Positions 6,925 through 14,785 of a DNA stretch of 24,405 nt are shown piece by piece. Under the pieces are notes generated by a model. That model was not told where the DNA came from. It searched no databases and was given only the letters and a program-made list of their open reading frames with translations. Every line of letters begins with the position of its first letter. Within the stretch, counting starts at the first letter, position 1. Made by a program: the position numbers and the translations under genes. The DNA comes from Sandaracinaceae bacterium (GTDB taxonomy: Bacteria > Myxococcota_A > Polyangia > Polyangiales > Sandaracinaceae): NCBI GenBank assembly GCA_025056955.1, contig JANWYL010000012.1, positions 1 through 24,405 on the forward strand. Direction: 5' to 3'.

Positions 6925-8667
6925 CTAAACCGAAATTGAGCCTTTTCGAAAATCGCTTGGAGCCAGAAGAACGTTGATGCAAACAGGTTTTCCTTGTTTC
7001 GAAAGCCGCTTGGCCTCTTCGAGGACGGCCCCTATTTCGCTTTCTTTTTCGATGCGGAGGCCAAGGGCGCCATAGCCTTGGGCGACGCGTTCATAGTCGG
7101 TATCGCGGAGGATCGTGCCCACAGGGTCACTGAGGATTTCTTTCTGCTCCCTTGCGATCTGGGACCAAGCGGCATCGGTTCCCACAACCCCAATTGGCGC
7201 AAGGTTGTGCCGCACGAAGGTATCGTATTCGCTCAAAGAGTAGGCGCTTGAGCCATCGCCCCAGAGGATCCAGATCTCCGCACCTGGGCGGCTCAGGGCA
7301 GCTCCTAGCGCAAAGCCACCTCCAACGCCAAGCGTTCCAAAAACACCCGGATCAAGCCAAGAGAGGGGCCTTCGTGGGCGGAGGATGTAGCTGGCTGTGG
7401 CGACAAAATCGCCGCCATCGGCGATGACAATCGAATCGTCATCGATGCGCTTTTCGAGTTCGATCAAGAAGCGCAAGGGGTTGACGCGGTTTTGGGTGGG
7501 CTCGGCCGCCATGGCCTCGATTTGTTGCTCCCGCGCCTTTTCTCGCACTTCGAGCTCTTTGAGCCACTCGGACCAATCTGGCCGAGGGTGGGGGAGGGCT
7601 TGCGCGAGCTTTTGCAAAAAATGACCGGGATGCATTCGGATGGCGATATCGGGAATCCGGTTTCGATAAAGGACTTGCCCGTTGAGGTTGACGAGAACGA
7701 GGGTGGCTGAGCGGGGAATGCCTTGGCCGTATTTCAAGCGAAAATCGAGTGGGAGGCCGCAGATCAAAACGAAATCGGCTCTCCGGATCGCTTCGCCGCG
7801 GGCATGACGAAATTGGATGCGGGAGTTTTTCCCAAGAAGCCCGCGCGCCATCCCTGCGAGATAGGTCGGTGCGCCAATCTGCTCAAGGGCTTTGGCAGTG
7901 CGCTCGGGCATCGTTTCGAGGGCCAAGGCTTGCCCACCCACGATGAAAAGGGGGCGCTTTGAGCAGCCTAAGCACTTGGCCACGCGTTCGATTTTTCTTT
8001 CGATGGAAAGGGCGCCTAAAAGATCAGAAGGGTGGGGCAGCTCGGGCCATTCGATTGGAAAATGGGGGCTGTGGAATTGCTTTGCGAGGTGGGCGTTTGC
8101 GTAGAAACGCAGAAACGCTCCAAGAGCGCCCTTGAGCTTGATTTCGCTGAGGGTCCACGCTCGAACAACGCTTTCGGGATACAAAAGATCGATTGGCACT
8201 TCGACAAAAACCGGGCCCGGAAGGCCGCTTGTGGCAATCGCAATCGCACGCTCGAGGGTGGGTCGGAGGGCGCTCAGCCCTTCGACACGGACGGCCCATT
8301 TCGTGATTGGCCGAAGCAAGGGAAGCTGCTCGATGTCCTGAAGTGCCCCTCGGCCGCGCAACAAAGTGGCTGTGGCCCCTCCAAGCAAAAGCACGGGCGA
8401 CTCTGCCAAGCGGGCGTTTTGAATGGCAGTGATCGCATTGGTCACACCAGGGCCAGCGGTCACCGCAGCGACGCCGACCCGCCCATTGAGCCGTGCGCTC
8501 GAATCTGCCCCAAACACGGCACTCGCCTCGCTCCTTGTGTCGATCACCCGGATTCCACGCTCTTTGGCACCGACGAGAATCGGCGAAATGTGGCCGCCAC
8601 AGAGCGCATATATTTCGCGCACGCCGTGTTCCGCCAGCACCTGAGCGATGATGTGCCCTCCATGCAT
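6925..8667 (-). CDS. TPP-dependent enzyme, ILVBL/HACL2-like (acetolactate synthase superfamily)
   Basis: The full-length 580-residue TPP enzyme has the usual three domains: N-terminal PYR domain with catalytic Glu47 in TRSEASAVF, a central Rossmann-like domain (about 215-360), and a C-terminal PP domain with WGDGSSAYSLSEYDTFVR and GTDAAWSQIAREQ. The stretches CGGHISPILVGA, LLLGGATATLLRGRGALQ and the end SDFRKGSISV closely resemble vertebrate ILVBL, recently assigned as 2-hydroxyacyl-CoA lyase 2 (HACL2), more than biosynthetic IlvB as I recall them. The likely reaction is therefore C-C cleavage of 2-hydroxyacyl-CoA to formyl-CoA and a fatty aldehyde, or another TPP carboligation; substrate is inferred. 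No regulatory-subunit (IlvH-like) gene adjoins it. The first Met at 8667 is 6 nt from an extended -10-like box. It diverges from an SDR gene 53 bp away. Confidence 0.85.
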   Translation of the reverse strand: MHGGHIIAQVLAEHGVREIYALCGGHISPILVGAKERGIRVIDTRSEASAVFGADSSARLNGRVGVAAVTAGPGVTNAITAIQNARLAESPVLLLGGATATLLRGRGALQDIEQLPLLRPITKWAVRVEGLSALRPTLERAIAIATSGLPGPVFVEVPIDLLYPESVVRAWTLSEIKLKGALGAFLRFYANAHLAKQFHSPHFPIEWPELPHPSDLLGALSIERKIERVAKCLGCSKRPLFIVGGQALALETMPERTAKALEQIGAPTYLAGMARGLLGKNSRIQFRHARGEAIRRADFVLICGLPLDFRLKYGQGIPRSATLVLVNLNGQVLYRNRIPDIAIRMHPGHFLQKLAQALPHPRPDWSEWLKELEVREKAREQQIEAMAAEPTQNRVNPLRFLIELEKRIDDDSIVIADGGDFVATASYILRPRRPLSWLDPGVFGTLGVGGGFALGAALSRPGAEIWILWGDGSSAYSLSEYDTFVRHNLAPIGVVGTDAAWSQIAREQKEILSDPVGTILRDTDYERVAQGYGALGLRIEKESEIGAVLEEAKRLSKQGKPVCINVLLAPSDFRKGSISV

Positions 8668-8673
8668 GGCCTT

Positions 8674-8682
8674 GGTCTAGCA
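8674..8682 (-). promoter_or_regulatory. Candidate extended -10 promoter of the TPP enzyme gene
   Basis: TGCTAGACC on the minus strand ends 6 nt before the ATG at 8667. GTGCTAG also occurs before panB and the glycosyltransferase gene. No clear -35 is present. Confidence 0.4.
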
Positions 8683-8705
8683 CGGATGCGGCTTTTTCGA
8701 AGCTG

Positions 8706-8714
8706 TGGTAGCCA
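8706..8714 (+). promoter_or_regulatory. Candidate extended -10 promoter of the SDR gene
   Basis: TGGTAGCCA ends 6 nt before the ATG at 8721, followed by AAGGCC. The arrangement mirrors that on the opposite strand at the divergent gene. Confidence 0.35.
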
Positions 8715-8720
8715 AAGGCC

Positions 8721-9653
8721 ATGTCCCTCTACGGATGGATTGCACCCCGTGGTCCAAACGGCTTTGGTTACGCTTCAACGGCTGAGGAGGTGAGCCGCGG
8801 CATCGATCTTTCAGGGAAAACCATACTGGTCACGGGAATGACCAGCGGAATTGGTTGGGAGACGGCACGGGTTTTGCGCCTCCGCGGCGCCCACGTGCTT
8901 GGCACAGGCAGAACGCGAGAAAAGGCCGAAGAAGCAGCCCGGGCAATGGGCGCTCTCCCTGGTCCCTTTACGGCCATTCCCTGCGAGCTTTCAGATGCCC
9001 GATCGATCCGCGAAGCCATTGGCCGAATCCGCGACCTGGGCCTGCGCCTGGATGCAGTTGTGGCCAATGCTGGCATCATGGCCCTTCCTCGCCTCGAGCA
9101 GGCCTATGGGATCGAGCTTCAGTTTTTCACAAACCACATCGGGCACTTCATGCTGATCACAGGCCTTCTCGATCAACTCACCGAGCGGGGCAGGGTCGTT
9201 GTGGTCTCAAGCGAAGCCCACCGCCATGCCCCAAGGGCAGGTATCGAGTTTGATAACCTCTCTGGTGAGCGTGGCTACTCCCCTTGGAGGGCTTACGGCC
9301 AAAGCAAAATGGCAAATATTCTCTTTGCGCGCGCCCTGGCTCGGCGCTTCGAAGGGACAGGTCGAACGGCCAATGCCCTCCATCCTGGCGTCATCCGCAC
9401 AAATCTCGGCCGTCACATGCCCAAGGTCATGGATTGGCTTATGGCGCTTGCAACGCCAATTGCGCTAAAAAGCATCGAAGAGGGCGCAGCCACCCAAACC
9501 TACCTCGCTGTTCACCCTGAAGTGGAGGGGCGGAATGGTGAGTACTACTCCCACTGCCAGCCAATTCGGCCTCGGGCCGATGCCTTGGATCCGGCCCTTG
9601 CCGAGCGCCTTTGGGAGGAAAGCGAGCGGATTGTTGAACGCTTGCCAAAATAA
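8721..9653 (+). CDS. Short-chain dehydrogenase/reductase (retinol-dehydrogenase-like)
   Basis: This 310-residue classical SDR has the cofactor motif TGMTSGIG (38-45), NAG (116-118), catalytic Ser164, Tyr192 and Lys196 (YGQSK), and the LHPGVIRTNLGRH segment after the active site. The N-terminal 30 residues and the overall pattern (NHIGHFMLITGLL, SSEAHRHA) resemble the retinol dehydrogenase/WW-oxidoreductase group, which acts on lipophilic alcohols or aldehydes with NAD(P). The substrate is not determined by sequence. It is head to head with the TPP lyase gene and is followed after 5 nt by the Rsm22-like gene. A link to aldehyde products of the lyase is an inference from position only. Confidence 0.85.
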   Translation: MSLYGWIAPRGPNGFGYASTAEEVSRGIDLSGKTILVTGMTSGIGWETARVLRLRGAHVLGTGRTREKAEEAARAMGALPGPFTAIPCELSDARSIREAIGRIRDLGLRLDAVVANAGIMALPRLEQAYGIELQFFTNHIGHFMLITGLLDQLTERGRVVVVSSEAHRHAPRAGIEFDNLSGERGYSPWRAYGQSKMANILFARALARRFEGTGRTANALHPGVIRTNLGRHMPKVMDWLMALATPIALKSIEEGAATQTYLAVHPEVEGRNGEYYSHCQPIRPRADALDPALAERLWEESERIVERLPK

Positions 9654-9658
9654 GGCGC

Positions 9659-10861
9659 ATGTGGGAGCACCTCCACCCGAGCGATGTGTGGTTTGAACTG
9701 AGCGAGGAGCTTTCGGTAAAGCACCTTGGCCGCTCATGGCGCAAAGATGCGGGCTTTTCAGCCGAAGTTGCGGCCCTCTCCAAGCTCTACACCCAAAGGC
9801 GCGACGCCATCGAAGAGGCCGAGCGTTGGCTTCGGGCCCAACTCGGTTTTTTCATGCTGCGCGACCTTCCAAAGGTGGAACCGGCTTTGGATTTTTTGGC
9901 TGTGCGCGGCCTTTTGCCCCGAGGATCCAGGTGGCGTGTGGCCGACCTGGGTGCGGGCTGTGGCACATTGAGCCTTGGCCTTGCCCGCTGGGCCCGTCGT
10001 CACAAGGTTCCCTGTGTTCTCGAAGTGCTTGCCCTTGACCGGAGTGCCAAAGCGCTTGGCATTTTCGAGGGATTTGCCCGAGAAACCCAGCCGCCCGGAA
10101 GGCTTGAAAAAGAATGCGTGCCCATCGTTTTGATCAAAAAGCTTTGCGATCTCGAAATGGAGCCCATCGAAGCCTTGGTGCGCGGAAGGGAAATCGTTTT
10201 TGCGGGCTTTGTTCTCAATGAGCTTCGCGCCTTTCCTTCTTTGTCGTCGGAGGCGCGGCTTGGGGATCGGCTTGAGCATGCGGCGGAGTGGGTGGCCTGC
10301 GCTCTGGGCGCGATGGCCGACGGAGGGCTTTTCATTGCGATTGAGCCAGCTTTGCGCGAAACAAGCCGCTTCCTCCAAAGGCTTCGCGGCCTCATCATCG
10401 AAAAAGGCTTTGATGTGCCATATCCCTGTGCCCACCTTGGGCCTTGCCCCTTGCTTGAAAGGGAACGGGATTGGTGCCACGCCGAGCTTCCGCTCAAGCT
10501 CCCTGAGCCCCTTCGCCCCATCGCTCGCCAAGCAGGGCTCCGCTTCGAAGGGCTGAGCCATTCGGTTTTGGTGATCCGAAAAGGCGAGCCAAGGCCAGGC
10601 GATCCCCTTGAGGCCACGCTCGTTGGCGGCCCCATCCCCATGAAGGGGAAGGTCGAGCTCCACCTTTGTCATGCAAAGGGCCTGACCCGCGTCGATTGGC
10701 TTTGGCGAGACGGTGATGTGCCTCCATTCCATCGGGGAAGCCGCGTTCGAACCAACCGCCCCCTCGAAGGCCAAAGGATGCGCGCTGTGCGCGATGTGCA
10801 AATTGGGCCTGGAATTGCTTTAGAGGGTATCAAGGACGATACCTTCGAGGCGCCTCCCTAG
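9659..10861 (+). CDS. Rsm22/METTL17-like small-ribosomal-subunit methyltransferase family protein
   Basis: The 400-residue protein has a SAM-binding-like motif VADLGAGCGTL near residues 98-108, an N-terminal segment on CPLYT/YxxRR pattern (LSKLYTQRRDAIEEA), and a Cys-rich signature CAHLGPCPLLERERDWCH near residues 257-274. These are typical of the Rsm22 family (mitochondrial METTL17 relatives), which helps assemble the small ribosomal subunit. In METTL17 a [4Fe-4S] cluster is bound by four Cys; here Cys near 257, 263, 273 and possibly about 336 (ELHLCHAKG) are candidate ligands. Whether the bacterial protein methylates rRNA is unknown. AAGG lies just before the ATG, 5 nt after the SDR stop codon. 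Its last 14 codons overlap, tail to tail, the end of the bestrophin gene. Confidence 0.75.
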   Translation: MWEHLHPSDVWFELSEELSVKHLGRSWRKDAGFSAEVAALSKLYTQRRDAIEEAERWLRAQLGFFMLRDLPKVEPALDFLAVRGLLPRGSRWRVADLGAGCGTLSLGLARWARRHKVPCVLEVLALDRSAKALGIFEGFARETQPPGRLEKECVPIVLIKKLCDLEMEPIEALVRGREIVFAGFVLNELRAFPSLSSEARLGDRLEHAAEWVACALGAMADGGLFIAIEPALRETSRFLQRLRGLIIEKGFDVPYPCAHLGPCPLLERERDWCHAELPLKLPEPLRPIARQAGLRFEGLSHSVLVIRKGEPRPGDPLEATLVGGPIPMKGKVELHLCHAKGLTRVDWLWRDGDVPPFHRGSRVRTNRPLEGQRMRAVRDVQIGPGIALEGIKDDTFEAPP

Positions 10862-11674
10862 GGCGTCGATTGGGAGATCATTTGGGTCCCGGCCAAAAGG
10901 GTCCTCGATTTCAACACCGATCTCGTCGATGCCAAAGAGGGCCACGCACAGGAAGAAGGAGGCGAGGGGGTTGAGCCATCCCATGGCATCGGCCATCGCG
11001 AAAGGTGCTGAGTAGGCAAAGAGAATAACAAAGACTTTGATGTGCTGGGCGTATGCGAAGGGCACAGGGGTCCGTCGGATCCGCTCGCAGCCGACGAAAG
11101 ACTCGTGCATGGCGGTGAGGTTGTTTTCGATGGAGAGGAGGTGGTTTGGGTGGAGAGCGCCCTTGTGGATCAGGCTTTCGATCGTTTTGGAGATTTCGAT
11201 GAGAATTGCCAAAGGGCGCATCCGGGAGGCCCAAACCCGATCAGCGATGCCTTCTGGGAGGAGGCGGGCGAGGCTTCCGTCGTCGTCCTCATCGCGAAGG
11301 GATTGCGCAACTGCCCAAAAATAGGCGCAAATCAAGCGGCCAATTTCCTTGCGTGCTCCCTCTTCTCTGGGCAGCCAGGCCGCAATCTGCCGGGCGAGAT
11401 CGCGGGAGCGGCTGACGATCACCCCAAGGAGCCTCCGACCTTCCCAATAACGGTCGTAGCTCGCATTCGTGCGAAGCACGAGCAAAAGCCCAAGCGCTGC
11501 CCCAAGCATCGTGTGGGCGATTGGGGCCAAGCGCAAACCGGTGTTCACATGGGTCCAGGTGGCAAGGGCTCCAATTGCTCCTCCCACAAGGGAGCGCGGC
11601 AGAAGACGGGGAAGCACAGAACCTCGCCAACGAAAAATGATTTTGGCCCAATTTTTGGCGTCGTATTCGATCAC
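10820..11674 (-). CDS. Bestrophin-family (UPF0187) anion channel
   Basis: The 284-residue membrane protein carries the bestrophin signatures LLVLRTNASYDRYWEGRR, CERIRRTPVPFAYAQHI and IEDPFGRDPNDLPID, with hydrophobic segments near residues 30-65 and 205-255. Bacterial homologues form pentameric chloride/anion channels in the inner membrane. The length is normal. The start is a GTG with no Shine-Dalgarno; TATCTT lies 7 nt upstream, so a leaderless transcript is possible. It is divergent from the aldehyde dehydrogenase gene, and its 3' end overlaps the Rsm22-like gene by 42 bp. Confidence 0.88.
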   Translation of the reverse strand: MIEYDAKNWAKIIFRWRGSVLPRLLPRSLVGGAIGALATWTHVNTGLRLAPIAHTMLGAALGLLLVLRTNASYDRYWEGRRLLGVIVSRSRDLARQIAAWLPREEGARKEIGRLICAYFWAVAQSLRDEDDDGSLARLLPEGIADRVWASRMRPLAILIEISKTIESLIHKGALHPNHLLSIENNLTAMHESFVGCERIRRTPVPFAYAQHIKVFVILFAYSAPFAMADAMGWLNPLASFFLCVALFGIDEIGVEIEDPFGRDPNDLPIDALGRRLEGIVLDTL

Positions 11675-11681
11675 GGGCCGA

Positions 11682-11687
11682 AAGATA
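11682..11687 (-). promoter_or_regulatory. Candidate -10 box of the bestrophin gene
   Basis: TATCTT on the minus strand ends 7 nt before the GTG start at 11674. No TGn extension and no clear -35. Confidence 0.3.
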
Positions 11688-11751
11688 GCGGAGCTTGGAA
11701 AGGAGATCTTTGCCCTTGCCCACTGCGCCTTTTGGGGCCCAAGCTTGGCCC

Positions 11752-13299
11752 ATGCAAATTGTCGAAAGGGGTCCTGAGCGCCGGGTTATCGTCAAAACGA
11801 GCCCCATCACGGGTGAGGTTTTGGGTGAATTTCCTGTTGCCACCCGCGAAGAGGTCGAAGCAGCTGTTGCCCGTGCCCGCGAGGCTTTTCCGCGCTGGCG
11901 GGCCATCCCGATCGAGGAGCGCATCGCAATTCTTTCGCGGATGAAGGAGATCTTGCGGGCAAAGCGCGACGAATTTGCCCGCCGGATCAGCGAAGACACG
12001 GGAAAGCCCCTTGTCGATTCCATCATGACGGAGCTTCTCGTTGTTCCCGCTTTTCTCGATCACTACGCAAAGCGTGCGCCAAAGGTTTTGGCCAGAAAGC
12101 GCGTTCCGGCTTCGCCTCTTTTCCCCGGGAAAATCGCTTACATCGAATATTTCCCAATGGGCGTGATCGCAGTGATCAGCCCTTGGAATTTTCCTTTTCA
12201 ATTGGCTGTCGTGCCTGCGTTGAGCGCGCTCATCGCCGGAAACACCGTTGTGATCAAGCCAAGTGAAGTCACCCCAATCACTGGAGAACTCATCCGCGAG
12301 CTTTTTCAAGCGATCGGCCTTGAGCGCGGAGTGGTCGAAGTGGTTTTGGGTGATGGGAGCACGGGGGCCTTTTTGACCGAGGCCAAGGTCGACAAAATCT
12401 TTTTCACGGGCTCTGTGGCCACGGGGCGGCGCGTCATGGCCGCTGCGGCAAAGCATCCAATCCCTGTCGAACTCGAGCTTGGGGGCAAAGACGCGATGAT
12501 CGTTTGCGCCGATGCCCCCCTTGAGCGGGCAGCCCGCGGAGCCGCTTGGGGAGGGCTTTTGAACTGCGGTCAGATGTGCACCTCCGTTGAGCGCATCTTC
12601 GTTGAGGCCCCTGTCTACGAGCGCTTTCTCGAGCTGCTCCTTGAGGAGGTCAAAAAAGTCAAAGTCGGTGGCCCGGACGAAGGCGCCGACATGGGTCCAA
12701 TCACTTTCCCCAAGCAGCTCGAGACCGTCGAACGTCACGTGCGGGATGCCCTCGAAAAGGGCGCAAAGCTCCTCTTTGGTGGCCACAGAATCGATCGCCC
12801 AGGGCAGTTTTACGCCCCAACCCTTCTCAGCGATGTGCGTCCCGATATGGCGGTTTACACTGAAGAAAGCTTTGGTCCCATCCTCCCAGTGATTCGCGTT
12901 CGCGATGTCGAAGAAGCGATTCAGCTTGCCAACCAGCATGAATATGGGCTCAACGCGAGCGTTTGGACCCGCGACCTCCAAAAAGGTTTCGCCATTGCAT
13001 CTCGCCTTGAATGCGGGCAAGTCACAATCAACGATGTCGTAAGCAGCGTTGCCCATCCCGGTCTTCCATTTGGAGGCGTGAAATCGAGTGGTTTTGGCCG
13101 CTACCACGGGGACGAAGGCCTCCTTTCTTTCGTGCATACCAGGGCGCTTTTGGCCGATCGCGGCTGGCTCAAAACAGAGCCTTTTTGGTTTCCCTATCGG
13201 CGAAAATACGAAGCCCTTCGCGATGCCTTCGATGCGATGACGCAGGGCAAAGTGCTAAACACCCTCTACCATTTCATCCGGATGATGCAGTCGGGCTAG
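11752..13299 (+). CDS. Aldehyde dehydrogenase (NAD(P)-dependent)
   Basis: This full-length ALDH of 515 residues has cofactor-binding motifs (SPWNFPFQLAV, GNTVVIKPSE, FTGSVATGRRV), the general-base Glu in ELELGGKD near residue 240 and the catalytic Cys in NCGQMCTSVERIFV near residue 275. It oxidises an aldehyde to a carboxylate. The GQMCTSVER type is found in ALDHs acting on long or aromatic substrates, including carotenoid aldehydes; together with the adjacent CrtU-like gene 8 nt downstream, an apocarotenoid or fatty aldehyde is a reasonable guess. I chose the ATG at 11752, where normal ALDH homology begins. An in-frame TTG at 11710 has a good AAGGAG 4 nt upstream and would add 14 residues. 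Confidence 0.88.
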   Translation: MQIVERGPERRVIVKTSPITGEVLGEFPVATREEVEAAVARAREAFPRWRAIPIEERIAILSRMKEILRAKRDEFARRISEDTGKPLVDSIMTELLVVPAFLDHYAKRAPKVLARKRVPASPLFPGKIAYIEYFPMGVIAVISPWNFPFQLAVVPALSALIAGNTVVIKPSEVTPITGELIRELFQAIGLERGVVEVVLGDGSTGAFLTEAKVDKIFFTGSVATGRRVMAAAAKHPIPVELELGGKDAMIVCADAPLERAARGAAWGGLLNCGQMCTSVERIFVEAPVYERFLELLLEEVKKVKVGGPDEGADMGPITFPKQLETVERHVRDALEKGAKLLFGGHRIDRPGQFYAPTLLSDVRPDMAVYTEESFGPILPVIRVRDVEEAIQLANQHEYGLNASVWTRDLQKGFAIASRLECGQVTINDVVSSVAHPGLPFGGVKSSGFGRYHGDEGLLSFVHTRALLADRGWLKTEPFWFPYRRKYEALRDAFDAMTQGKVLNTLYHFIRMMQSG

Positions 13300-13307
13300 G
13301 TGTTGAA

Positions 13308-14771
13308 ATGCCCACGGACAGTGCGGCTGTGGTTGTGGTTGGTGGCGGCCTGGCTGGGATTGCAACGGCCATGGTGCTTGCTGAGCGCGGGATTCCCGTG
13401 GCCCTCTTTGAAGCCGAGCCTTACCTAGGTGGAAGGGCAGGGGCCTGGCCCGATCGGCTTTCCGACGGAACGCCCTTTCACATGGAGCGCGGCTTTCACG
13501 CTTTTTTCAGGCATTACCTCATGCTTCGGGCCCTCATGAGGCGGGTCAATCCGGGCCTCGATCTTCTCCACCCCCTTTCCGACTATCCGATTGTGGCTCC
13601 TCACGGGCTTCAAGCGAGCTTTGAGCACCTTCCAACACGCATGCCCTTTCAGCTCATCGAGGTGATCCGCCGAACGCCAAGCCTTCGGGGGCCATCGCTT
13701 TTGCGCGTTTCGATACGCGATGCGATCGAGATGCTCTGCTTTGATCCAGAAAAAACCTATGAACGCTGGGACCACCTGAGGGCGGCCGAATACCTCGACC
13801 GCTTGCGCTTCCCCAAAGAGGCGCGCGCGCTGCTTTTTGATGTGTTCGCGCACTCTTTTTTCAATCCAGAAGACGACTACTCGGCCGCGGAGCTTTTGGC
13901 GATGTTTCATTTCTATTTTTTCGGAAATCCCCATGGCCTTGTTTTTGATGTGATGCGCAGGCCCTATTCCGTTCTTTTCGATGCCCTCGAAGCCCGACTC
14001 CGCCGCCTCGGTGTCGAGGTTTGCAAAGGGGAACGCGTCCATCGGATCGCCCTTCACAAAGGGGGCGTGAGGGTTGAGAGCGAAAGGCAGAGCAAGGAAG
14101 CGGGCTTTGCCGTGCTTGCGCTTTCTGTGCCTGCGCTTAAGGCTTTGTGCGCTTCGTCCAAAGACGCCCTCCCTCGAGAAATTGTGGAGCAGGCCGAGGC
14201 CCTGGCCCCAACGCTGCCCTTTGTCGTGTGGCGCCTTTTTCTCGATGCCCCTGTTGCTCCCAAGCGCCCTCCTTTTGTGGGCACAACTGGCTTTGGAATT
14301 CTGGACAATGTCAGCATCTACGAACGCTTGGAAGACGAAAGCCGCGCCTGGGCCGATCGCAGGGGAGGATCGGTGGTCGAACTTCATGCCTATGCCATCG
14401 ATCCGCGCCGAAGCGAAAAAAGCGTGCGCGAGGAGCTGCTTTCTGCCCTCCATGCCCTCTATCCGGAGACCAGAAAGGCCCAAATCATCGAAGAGCGCTT
14501 CCTTTGGCGTGCGGACTGCCCTGCTTTTCGCCCCGGTGATCACAAAAAGAGGCTTTCTGTCAAAAGCTCCAACCCGCACCTCTATTTTGCAGGCGATTTT
14601 GTGCGCCTCCCCTTTCCATCTGCCCTCATGGAGCGCGCTGTCTCGAGCGGCGTCATTGCAGGAAATGCGATTGCAGCCAAATTTGGCCGCACTCCAGAGC
14701 CCCTCCTTCATTTGCCAGAGCGGGGAATCCTCGCCCAAGCAGCCAAAAAATTGACCTGGCTTTGGAATTGA
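13308..14771 (+). CDS. FAD-dependent carotenoid desaturase/methylase-like protein (CrtU/CruE-like)
   Basis: This 487-residue flavoprotein begins with the dinucleotide-binding motif VVVVGGGLAGIATAM and LFEAEPYLGGRAGAW. Segments ERGFHAFFRHYLMLRALMRR and SAAELLAMFHFYFFG followed by GLVFDV closely follow the pattern I know from isorenieratene synthases (CrtU), which convert beta-ionone to aromatic carotenoid end rings. The C-terminal FAD motif YFAGDFVRLPFPSALMERAV is present. Related families are phytoene desaturases and squalene-related oxidases, so the exact substrate is not settled. The ATG at 13308 has AGG 7 nt upstream; earlier in-frame starts lie inside the ALDH gene. It is in an apparent operon with the ALDH (8 nt gap) and the VanW gene (14 nt gap). 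Confidence 0.8.
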   Translation: MPTDSAAVVVVGGGLAGIATAMVLAERGIPVALFEAEPYLGGRAGAWPDRLSDGTPFHMERGFHAFFRHYLMLRALMRRVNPGLDLLHPLSDYPIVAPHGLQASFEHLPTRMPFQLIEVIRRTPSLRGPSLLRVSIRDAIEMLCFDPEKTYERWDHLRAAEYLDRLRFPKEARALLFDVFAHSFFNPEDDYSAAELLAMFHFYFFGNPHGLVFDVMRRPYSVLFDALEARLRRLGVEVCKGERVHRIALHKGGVRVESERQSKEAGFAVLALSVPALKALCASSKDALPREIVEQAEALAPTLPFVVWRLFLDAPVAPKRPPFVGTTGFGILDNVSIYERLEDESRAWADRRGGSVVELHAYAIDPRRSEKSVREELLSALHALYPETRKAQIIEERFLWRADCPAFRPGDHKKRLSVKSSNPHLYFAGDFVRLPFPSALMERAVSSGVIAGNAIAAKFGRTPEPLLHLPERGILAQAAKKLTWLWN

Positions 14772-14785
14772 CCCAAGGGTAGGCC

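Noticed and set aside
9758..10801. 347-codon open frame on the minus strand
   Set aside because: Antisense to the Rsm22-like gene, which carries a clear family signature.
11671..13137. 488-codon open frame on the minus strand
   Set aside because: It is exactly antisense to the aldehyde dehydrogenase gene, whose full set of catalytic motifs is on the plus strand. Its product has no recognisable motifs; the sense codon bias leaves few stops in this frame.
13425..14738. 437-codon open frame on the minus strand
   Set aside because: Antisense to the CrtU-like gene, with no recognisable motif.
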